Positions 55,971 through 64,000 of a DNA stretch of 64,000 bases are shown here, piece by piece (positions within the stretch are counted from its first letter, which is position 1; each line of letters opens with the position of its first letter). The stretch is from Bedellia somnulentella. Its lineage: Eukaryota; Arthropoda; Insecta; Lepidoptera; Bedelliidae. A program made the position numbers and the translations under genes. The stretch covers positions 310,001 through 374,000 of the forward strand of contig OY755172.1 in the NCBI GenBank assembly GCA_963576735.1, written 5' to 3'. The notes beneath the pieces were generated by a model. The model did no database searches and was not told where the DNA came from. It saw only the letters and a list, made by a program, of their open reading frames with translations.

Positions 55971-56113
55971 ATCAAACGTTAGCGCCGTAAATCTACAGTA
56001 ATCAGAGTTACTAATACTTCCGAACATCGTGTGACATCGTCACCTTGAGGTCAGAGTACCAACGTTTTGCTTAGACAGTGTACTCACGTGATAGGAGGCA
56101 GGCCTATCGCATA
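55971..56113 (-). mobile_element. SINE-B fragment
   Basis: CAAACGTTAGCGCCGTAAAT then a body up to GATAGGAGGCAGGCCTATCG, broken at a T-run. It is more diverged than its neighbour at 55627. Confidence 0.7.
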
Positions 56114-56434
56114 GTATTTTTTTTTTTTGTATTTTGGTGCAAATGTTCTAAAGAACGTTTTATCAATTATATCGGTGATACAAAAAGTACCTCCTCCTTC
56201 GTTTGTATTACCTCCCCTCGGAGATGAAATAAAGTAAAATGAATCGTAAAGAAAAAGTCCCTAGTCTTTAATTTCAATAATAGCTTTATAATACTTCAGG
56301 TTCAGGAAGTGTATTGTTAAAAGAAAAATCCGTAATTAACTCTTATAAGAGATTACAATTTGGAAAATCGACATTTCTACTTCTATTTCTTCTGACAATA
56401 TATTATTATAAAATAATTTATCAATACTAAAAAT

Positions 56435-56471
56435 CAAACTTTCCAAAAGTGGCTGAGGAATTTATAATTCA
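56435..56471 (+). mobile_element. SINE-A fragment
   Basis: CTTTCCAAAAGTGGCTGAGG then AATTTATAATTC matches the SINE-A 3' third. It is interrupted by the Helitron at 56472. Confidence 0.6.
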
Positions 56472-57508
56472 CTAGCTGACCCCACAGACTTCGTACTGTC
56501 AAAAGTGAAGACATTGACGACGTCAAACTGAAATATTTACCTGACCCGTTGAGGGTCTGTCATGCGATGAGAAAAAAAGGTGTTTTTCAAAGTGTCCTCG
56601 CATTTTTCACACTTTATAAATTTTAAGTTTATAAGTATAGTAGTTTCGGCTGAGCATTAATTCTAAGTCAGTCAGTCAGTTTGGGCATTTTTGAAGAAAA
56701 TTTATTGATCTCTTAATTTTTCTGGGATAAAAAGTGTCCTATTGTGTTAATTGGGATCATTACCTAGCTTCCTCTAAGTTTAATTTTAAATACGTTCTGT
56801 GAATTAGGCTTCATTTAGCTACAAACCCACAAACATCTAAACTTTCATATTTATAATATTTACAGGATAAGGCTTAAACATAAGCTTCTCGCGCGGGTCA
56901 CCTCGCTCGCCGGCCAGCGCAGCGTCTTGTCTTGCGCTTCATTCACGCGTGTCAATTTTGTCACGGAGTAATTTTAAAATTGTATTATCTCCTAAGTTGT
57001 TAATTTAAATTTATTGATGGCAAGTACAATTTTGTTCGCAATTAAATACTCTTAATCAACAACATATTAGTTTGGATAAGGATTAATATTTTGTTGATAA
57101 AACATTATGGCAAATAATTGGCAATAATGCATTAAATTCGACCAAATTTGTTTACCATAAAAATGGTTATAGTGAGTCAATCTTAAAGGGTAGACATATA
57201 CTGTAGGGGACAGTGTTTTAGATCATTTAAAGAAAAATAATTCTTAAGTACATTTTTTTGGGTAAGTTAAACCTTTTACGCAGCGCACACCACGGAAGCC
57301 TCAAAATATGAATAATTATGCCCGTTTTCGTAACATTACTCGCTGATAGTTTGCTCCTGTGGGTCACCGCGTGAAGATATATAGCCTAAAACCTTCCTCA
57401 ATAAATGGACTATCCAACACAAAAATAATTTTTCAATTTGATTGGGAAGTTCCTGAGATCCTAGCGTTCAAACAAACAAAGTCTTCAGCTTTATAATATT
57501 AGTATAGA
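56472..57508 (-). mobile_element. Helitron, non-autonomous, 1.04 kb
   Basis: On the minus strand it starts TCTATACTAATATTATAAAG after A (57509) and ends GTCTGTGGGGTCAGCTAG before T (56471), the Helitron TC/CTAG, A-T target pattern. The 5' part (GAAGACTTTGTTTGTTTGAA) is one I have seen as a common insect repeat. No Rep/helicase ORF. Confidence 0.75.
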
Positions 57509-57659
57509 TTGTAAGTAATATGCATGTATGTAAAAATCAAATCTGAGTTTAATTTTGACAAATTGAAATTTGGCATCGCTACATTTAGTTAGTAGTTATT
57601 TCTCGAACGAGAAAGTAATATGTATTAAGGATTGGACACTCCGAAGATACTTCTACAAA

Positions 57660-57890
57660 TCAACAAAGAAGTGTGTGTAAGGATTATCCCATATTGCATA
57701 TGTGCCTGGGGCGGTGCAGCTGAAACACAATTTATCAAAGTAGAGTGCAGAGCCGTCCTTAAGGTTAGGATCCATATATGTATAACAAGTTACCTATATC
57801 TGCATGTAAATGGTCTACATGATGAATCTGTCTCTTGCTCATCTGTGCAGTGAATAAATGTCTCTCTTTCTCTTTCTTTCTTTCTTTTTT
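57660..57890 (+). pseudogene. LINE reverse transcriptase scrap
   Basis: IIPYCICAWGGAAETQFIKVE resembles the ISYCIPAWGG block of the LINE at 42256. A few codons later comes a worn C-terminus, then (TTTC)n. A 5'-truncated relic. Confidence 0.55.
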
Positions 57891-58184
57891 TACATACAAT
57901 TACAGTAGTTAGATTATACATTGTGGTATGCCTATCTAGATATCATGTTATAGTTTTGTCTCTTCTACCAAATCAGAACAAACTATACAAAAACAGTCAC
58001 TAAAGTACAAAACAAGCTTCGTCTAAAAGCACTAAGATTTCGAACTATCTTACAAGTTAGATATTACTGATTTTGCGTTAAAACTTTTAGACAAGAAAAA
58101 CCCATTTGGAGACAGTGAATAGAAACTTGATGTTATTTTCCACTTTTTCTGGATCTCATTTTTTTAAGAGGATGATATAAACAT

Positions 58185-58255
58185 ATTAATAAAACCATCA
58201 TCATCATCACCCAACAGACGTCCACTGCTCGACATAGGCCCCCCCCAAAGATCTT
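58185..58255 (-). mobile_element. lepidopteran-type SINE/RTE tail fragment
   Basis: On the minus strand GGGCCTATGTCGAGCAGTGG then ACGTCTGTTGGGTGATGATG is a widely distributed moth/butterfly repeat end with a (GAT)n tail. Confidence 0.55.
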
Positions 58256-58640
58256 CATTTATACATAAGCAATGCTAATTACAAGAAATATTCAAAGTAA
58301 TAAAATAATTTAAAAACTAATTTAAGTAAAAGGTTTTATTCAGCTAGAGCATTAAGCACTTACTTGCCAGTTACCAAAATTGTACTTAAAGATGTTTTTC
58401 AAAGTGCGTCTCTAATTACTCGTCTTCTTGCGGATCAAAGTAGTCACTTAAGTTTTGGTGAGTTTTTCAATGTGATAATGTCTTATATAAAACAAGAAGG
58501 AGAAATCATCTATTCATTATAGCAATAAATATAGCATACAGAGTAAAAAACTAAATAAAACAAAAACACAATATATAATTTTGGGATCACGAAAGTTTCG
58601 CAAAATAAACGATAATATATTTATAAAAACATAAAGTTCA

Positions 58641-59014
58641 AAAACCGTGATAGCACGCTAGGTAGAGCACTCGCTTGTCGTGCAAACGACTAGTGTTCAA
58701 ATCCTGGGTCGGGCCTACACCAATTTGTCTTTTCTAAAAGACATATGCGTGGTTAATTTATCATGGTTGTTAACGGTGAGGGAAAACATCGTGAGGAAAC
58801 CCACATGGCTGAGTTGTACTTAGTCATGTGACAGTGTATTCGTACAAAACGGCGATAGGCCTGCCCCCTATCACGTGAGTACACTTTCCATGCAAAACGT
58901 GGGTACTCTGAACACCAGGTGACAAAGTCACGTGATGTTCAGAAGTATTAGTACCTCTGCCAACCCCTTCGGGGATATTCGGCGTGAACGTTTATGTTTA
59001 TGTTATGTTATGTT
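58641..59014 (+). mobile_element. SINE-B copy, full length
   Basis: The TSD ATAAAGTTCA lies at 58631-58640 and 59015-59024. The head ACCGTGATAGCACGCTAGGT has an altered A-box, and the B-box is GTGTTCAAATCC. The tail is (TTATG)n. Confidence 0.9.
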
Positions 59015-59024
59015 ATAAAGTTCA

Positions 59025-60720
59025 TATAAATCTAACTTTAAAATCAAGTAACAAAAATAATTGAAAACATGTGAATAAAATAGCTATGTAGCCGTATCCT
59101 GCGTTAAAATGAACTGGCGGTTGACTCAGCATTATCGTTGTGAGTTATATTTACAGTTATATTTTACAAATAAATTATATCGCTGCCGGTTGGATGCATA
59201 TAAGAATGTCATGTTCTTCGAGCGAGAGGACACGATAGGCCGATGCGGCCAATTTTGCTGCAATATTGAAATTCAAATATTTGTTAATTCTTTTACTATA
59301 TTTTTTCAGATTCTAAATTGATAACATTAAAACTTTCAGAAACAATGTAAACCAACTTGGTAGACAGCTACTCTACTACCAAATACTGTGCGTCTTTATA
59401 TTTGTCTCGAAATAGCAACCAAATAAGCGGAAATCTCTCCAATATACGTCATAACAGCCCATTCCTCACAGTTCCTCACGTCGCTCCATAAAACCCGGTC
59501 CTGCCAATAAATCAGATGAGAAATTACCCCGCTTCGACGTTTTCTTCAGCAAATGTATAAAAACGGGAATAAAGATAAATTTACATTGACCGGATTTCAG
59601 AAATAGATAAGAAATGACTTATGATTATTATAGAAAATATTAAAAAGAAATAGCGGAATTTGCCATGTATTTTTTGAGAGATCTTACCGAACATTTCGAG
59701 GTAATTGGGCTAAAAGAACGGTTTCAGTAAATAAATACTTAAAGATTACTGTTATTTTTATAACAAAAATAATTTTGTGGATTGTTAGGCCCTTGTTATT
59801 GTCTTAGAATAAAAATTCCGTTTGCTAGGATCTAATAAATATGATTACGTATGTAGTAATTACTTAAAATAGGATCGTAATGTATGTATTTGTCAGATAA
59901 AAAAAAAACCGTAAGATTATAATCAGCATTTGTCTGATTTGTCTGTGTTTTATAACTAAAAAGGGGGTTCCGATGGACTATCGTTAACTTTTTGTTTAAT
60001 TAAATTTATTATTATATCAACTTTGTTAAATAATACTATCAAAAGATTTTGTGTGGATTTAATCAGGTTTTCCCTACAGAGAATTTGTATTTCACGAGTT
60101 TGATTAAGGGCATAAGAACAATAACTGTGTCGTTTGTTTATAAATAGTCACACAAACAGGGAAATAAGCAGACTCTGACGCGATTGAGTACAGAAATGGA
60201 GAGTGTAATTCGACCCCATTCGAAATTAATAAACATCCGCATGGATAAGTAAGTAAATGTAACACTGTAGTCTTTTAAATTAATTACCAACAATGAATAA
60301 AATATATGTACACATTTAACTATACGTACAGGTATAAAAAATAAAATAAATTAATATACGAAATACCTAACCTACATTAAACTATATAAAAATGCTCTTG
60401 AAATCGCTGCCGCCTGGTGGCAGGGTTCCGAGAAGGCTGGCTGCATTACCTCTTTGAATCGCTAAGCTAATTTTTTGGGCGAAGAATGCGCCAGCCCTTG
60501 GATTTCCGCATTTCTCGATAAGGCGCGTCGAAATTTCTTTGAAAAAACTGTAGCAAGTTTTAATATCTAACTGGAAAATCATGACTGTAAACACAAAAGT
60601 TCAACCCGTATATAAGGAATATAAGGAGTATCAGAGGTAATGATATATATATGATCAGGTGTGATTCATTGATGTCATTGATATAAATATCACCGAAAAT
60701 TTATGGCTTATTAAAAGAAC
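59025..60720. other. no recognisable feature
   Basis: This is the longest stretch in the right half free of identified repeats. Short frames (70 codons at 59109 and 60382) have no recognisable motif. It may contain host regulatory or intronic DNA. Confidence 0.4.
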
Positions 60721-60724
60721 GAAC

Positions 60725-60800
60725 TAAGTTTCGCCCTCACGAAGATTTGAATTAGTAACTCTCGTGTCTACCTAGCATTCTTCTAGACTGCTGATGCATC
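60725..60800 (-). mobile_element. tRNA-derived SINE head relic
   Basis: The minus strand has TCTAGAAGAATGCTAGGTAG and GAGTTACTAATTCAAATC, at tRNA-like spacing and degenerate. Confidence 0.3.
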
Positions 60801-60817
60801 ATTCAATAATATTATCT

Positions 60818-60837
60818 GGGGGCACGGCAGTGCCCCC
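60818..60837. repeat. GC-rich 8-bp hairpin
   Basis: GGGGGCAC-GGCA-GTGCCCCC is perfect. CACTGCCGTACC follows at about 60860, repeating part of it. It looks like a transposon end but no partner was found. Positions 60838-61317 hold nothing else. Confidence 0.6.
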
Positions 60838-61407
60838 GACAAGTCGAGCGCGAAGCAAACACTGCCGTACCATCCTTTTCAAGTCACGTAAAATTAACTA
60901 TAATAATAAATAATTCGCAGTAAGGAACCTTAGACTTGGCTCCACTCATTTTAGAAATTTCGTTACTTTTTAGCGATAAACAAGCAGCTCTATCGAGACT
61001 TGGCTAGTTTATTACAAAACGTTTTTGGTGGGATTGTATGTTCTGTTACAAGTGAAAATAGGCTACATAGATTTGAAGCGTAATTTTTCTATGCCAACTC
61101 GAAAACCCGCCTACGAAACGGCGTCATATTAGATTCCATGTAAATTTACACAGCTATTAACCGGCAAACACTCGCTGCTCCCGCTCTAACTATATTTCAA
61201 ATGAAGGCTGGGTTAGCAAAGAACTGTGGAAGATAATGCTTTTTAGGGTTCGGAGGCCAACGAGAAAACCTTATAGTTTCAAAATGAACAAACTGTATTG
61301 CTATTATTATTTCTCAAGACTCAAACGTTCACGCCGTAAATCCCCAAAGGGGTTTGCCGTGGGTATTTTTGCTTGGACAGTGTACTCACGTGATATCCCT
61401 ATCCTAT

Positions 61408-61412
61408 CGCCG
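61408..61412. repeat. Transib target-site duplication (left)
   Basis: CGCCG occurs here and at 63382-63386, directly outside both TIRs. Transib elements make 5-bp GC-rich duplications. Confidence 0.9.
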
Positions 61413-63381
61413 CACAGTGGGCTGAAAATTGACTTTCATAGACTTAGGGACTTTAATTTTAGAATGCCGCTTTTTTTGTTGTAAACTGCTTCTACCAACC
61501 ATTTCCATGCTCTAATATGCCAAAAAAGTTAATTTAGCGTACAAGCGAATAAGTTATTTATTTTTTTCGAAAATTTTGTATGAACCTCATATGAAAAATC
61601 CGATTTTCTTTGGATCTGCAAGAGTTACTTAGTACTAATTGGTACTACTGAGCATGGTTTTGGATTCGTCCATATATTTTCATCTCCTGCAGTCAGAAGT
61701 AATGGCACCAAGGACGTCATGAATATACTGGAATCCTCTTGTTGCCCCTCCATTTTCTGTTTGTAGCGGCTTTGGTTGGAAGCACCATCAAATCCATACT
61801 TAGATAAGAGCTTCAAATCTTTATTTTGAACACTTTCCGGAAGACTTTCAAGGATCCTCTTCACTGTTATGTCGATTAATGCTTGAAGCGTAATTCTTGC
61901 TGATGAATCCGTTACAGTCAATGATTGCTTCGAAGGATAACATTGTTCCTTTGCTTGTTGCACTTTGTAATAAGACGGGTAAACATCTTTTGCACCTTCT
62001 CGAATTGCCGTCTCTCGCAGCATGATGAATTGCCACTTCGAAAGCTTTAGTGAAAGGAGCAAACCTAGCGCCTTTTCTGGTGTAAAGATAGTAATCTTAA
62101 CTGGCTTCTTAAGAGTTTCCATAATTTTCGTAGCTGCTTCTGGATTTTTCAGCATATATTGGATGACTGATGCTATATCTTCACGGCCGTCTTCTTTCAA
62201 AAGTAAGGCAGCTGAATGTGCCATTTCAGTTGACTCTTTTTTCCTGTAATCGTCAGATCTTCTCTTCTTTTGTTTGCTTCCTAGATCCTCGAATGCTTTT
62301 CTAGGTCTTTTTGTCATAGTACCAGTAGACGACGTCGACGGTTCTGGTCTGTTCACATGTCCGCTAGATACCTGGTCTTCTTCAATTGATTGTGGCAAAA
62401 CTAAATTTCTTGACACGCAATTCGGCCAATCGACATCAGCCTGGAGCCAGTTTTCGTACTGTTTTCTAAATTCATCAAGGATACGATGAGACTTCTGCCA
62501 TCTTTGTGAAGCAGCTCGGGTAAATCTTCGACAAAACTCGTCTAGTGTTACACGATCTTCGTCAGTAATTTGATTACCTAGGCGATCCACCACTGCTCTG
62601 AATAATACTTCATGACGAAACGAAGTACCTTCACCTCTGAGAATAACAAACAAGTCTAAATTCGTACGTAGACTTTCCATTGTAAGTATTTTACGGTCGC
62701 GGAGTAATGGTAGTAGCCCGAAAGTTTGGAATACACTGAACTATTAAGTGAAAAATAGTTTATTTATATGTCTCCGAAACTAAAAATGTGGGTGATTAGT
62801 AAATAAATTTTTCTAAATTACTAAATTTTTTAATCAGTTTTCCTGAAAAAAGTCCCTAATGACGATAAAGTATTTACTGGAACTCATAATCCTAATTACT
62901 TTCTAATTTTTTAGAAAAAGATAATAATTGATGATTTGTGTAGTTGAATACTAGTCCTTACTTAATTAAGCCAGGAAGACAATAATAGCTAATTAGTGTG
63001 TACCTAGTACGTTGATTTAAAGAATAAAATGAATCATCTTCAAAAGAAAAAAAATATTAAAATTTCTTTGATTTTTAAAAAAAAATCTGCAGCAGGGACC
63101 GTCATGCGTGGTATGCCAAAAAATCACAAATAATTAGTACTAAAACCCCCTGTGAGGATATAACGGTTACTCTTGCAGATCCAAAGAAAATCGGATTTTT
63201 CATATGAGCTTCATACAAAATTTTCGAAAAAAATAAATAACTTATTTGCTTGTACGCTAAATTAACTTTTTTGGCATATAAGAGCATGGAAATGGTTGGT
63301 AGAAGCAGTTTACAACAAAAAAAGCGGCATTCTAAAATTAAAGTCCCTAAGTCTATGAAAGTCAATTTTCAGCCCACTGTG
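61413..63381 (-). mobile_element. Transib transposon, 1969 bp, internally deleted
   Basis: The TIRs of 213 bp (61413-61625; 63169-63381) are nearly identical and begin CACAGTGGGCTGAAAATTG. The first seven bases equal the vertebrate RAG recombination heptamer CACAGTG, as expected for the Transib/RAG1 family. Perfect CGCCG TSDs flank it. It encodes the N-terminal half of a transposase only, so it is likely mobile only in trans. Confidence 0.93.
61625..62680 (-). CDS. Transib transposase, N-terminal half
   Basis: This is a 351-codon uninterrupted ORF starting at the first ATG downstream of the right TIR (62680). It stops (TAA) at the inner border of the left TIR. Residues about 40-90 form a basic, Trp-containing region (FCRRFTRAASQRWQK); about 120-145 are Arg/Lys-rich (KRPRKAF, KQKKRRSDD), a likely nuclear signal. 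From about 205 the conserved Transib/RAG1-like core begins: KYGFDGASNQSRYKQK (probable first catalytic Asp in FDG) and SIFMTSLVPL. The family is typically about 650-700 residues with a DDE triad; here the second Asp and the Glu are missing. It could at most bind DNA. An intact frame points to a recent deletion or recent insertion. Confidence 0.88.
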   Translation of the reverse strand: MESLRTNLDLFVILRGEGTSFRHEVLFRAVVDRLGNQITDEDRVTLDEFCRRFTRAASQRWQKSHRILDEFRKQYENWLQADVDWPNCVSRNLVLPQSIEEDQVSSGHVNRPEPSTSSTGTMTKRPRKAFEDLGSKQKKRRSDDYRKKESTEMAHSAALLLKEDGREDIASVIQYMLKNPEAATKIMETLKKPVKITIFTPEKALGLLLSLKLSKWQFIMLRETAIREGAKDVYPSYYKVQQAKEQCYPSKQSLTVTDSSARITLQALIDITVKRILESLPESVQNKDLKLLSKYGFDGASNQSRYKQKMEGQQEDSSIFMTSLVPLLLTAGDENIWTNPKPCSVVPISTK

Positions 63382-63545
63382 CGCCGTCTGGTACGAATAC
63401 TGTCACGTGACTAAGTACAACTTAGCCATATGGGTTTCCTCACGATGTTTCCTTTACCGTTAAACAACCATGATAAATTGGTGTAGGCCCGACCCGAGAT
63501 TTCAATTCTCGTTTGTCTGTATCGACGGGCGGCCGTTTTACCCAT

Positions 63546-64000
63546 TGTTTTTATTATTTGTTTATTAAAATATAATTTTAAGCAATAATTGTTATCTAGG
63601 CAACGATTGTTTTAGTAGCTAGTTAGTGGTCTCGAGGTTAAGCTATAGCCAGAAGTGAAAATATAAATTTCATTTGCCATTTCAGAAGTTGACGCGGTCA
63701 AGGATTAACAAAAAGGCTTATTAGTAATTGTGAAAAAGTAATGCTTTTAGTTGTTATGGTTAAATGTCGCTTATTCAAAAACGTTAGTGTTAATTTAATT
63801 ATGAAAACATGTAAATATATTAATATAGTATACATGGCGCAACTGAAAACCAGTGCAGAGTAAAGATTATTATTATTATTATTGATATAAATAATATATT
63901 TGACTCTCGCATACATCTGCCGAGTCGGTGCCATTTTAGTGTAAACACTTTGTTTATTAACAATTTTACAACTTTTTGTTTAGGGTCTATATTTACTCAC
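63546..64000. other. no recognisable feature
   Basis: AT-rich with an (ATT)n run near 63868. The 78-codon minus frame is low-complexity and is not supported as a gene. Confidence 0.45.

Larger units (their letters stand above)
61318..63545 (-). mobile_element. SINE-B copy split by Transib
   Basis: The left part 61318-61412 and right part 63387-63545 join at CTATCGCCG^TTTTGTACG-type sequence of the family. The SINE is diverged and shortened in places. Confidence 0.8.

Noticed and set aside
60818..60870. Transposon end marked by GGGGGCACGGCAGTGCCCCC
   Set aside because: No matching partner end or TSD was found nearby. Kept only as a hairpin.
61413..61450. Full 12- or 23-spacer recombination signal with nonamer
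   Set aside because: The heptamer is exact but no ACAAAAACC-like nonamer lies at 12 or 23 nt. Transib termini are known to share the heptamer mainly.

Overview
The window looks like repeat-saturated nuclear DNA of an insect, most likely a moth or butterfly (Lepidoptera). Supporting signs are AT-rich DNA, GT-AG splice signals, short interspersed repeats in every few kilobases, 5'-truncated RTE, CR1-like and Jockey-like LINEs, Helitrons with TC/CTAG ends, and a Transib transposon. The order is an inference from repeat style; I cannot name the species.

Only one host gene is supported. It lies on the minus strand and resembles taperin/phostensin-type actin and PP1 regulators. A large GC-rich, proline-rich coding exon (15975-17410) is preceded by a short exon (21671-21736, possibly to 21743) that joins it in frame, and possibly by a noncoding exon ending at 24054. 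Its 3' part was not found. Two GC-rich patches with NRF1-like palindromes (about 11.0 and 14.5 kb) are candidate promoters.

Everything else is mobile DNA. SINE-A (about 250 bp, (TATG)n tail) has more than 30 copies on both strands, many with 8-14 bp target-site duplications (TSDs). SINE-B (about 365 bp, tRNA-like head, (TTATG)n tail) has about 18 copies and relics. Both share a 3' hairpin-tail module with the RTE LINE at 28458-29499, so they probably borrow its reverse transcriptase. A third family, C, has about 315-325 bp units each carrying a tRNA-like cloverleaf. It is inserted as head-to-tail multimers, and in three cases as fold-back (inverted) insertions flanked by perfect 12-13 bp TSDs.

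LINEs: CR1-like (26742-28122), RTE (28458-29499), an RTE with a C-terminal C2H2 finger (37420-38655, split by a SINE-B), a Jockey-like one (42240-44203, split by two to three insertions), and 3' ends at 18.5, 22.2, 34.2, 36.3 and 57.7 kb. DNA transposons: a hAT-type MITE (4848-5508), an unclassified TIR element (24614-25587), a TTAA-flanked piggyBac-like element with seven short hairpins (40752-41744), two Helitrons (38753-39031, 56472-57508), and a Transib (61413-63381) with CACAGTG ends, 213-bp TIRs, a CGCCG TSD and an intact but truncated transposase ORF. An 824-bp segment is tandemly duplicated at 47787-49434. Many insertions are nested, so relative ages can be read directly.
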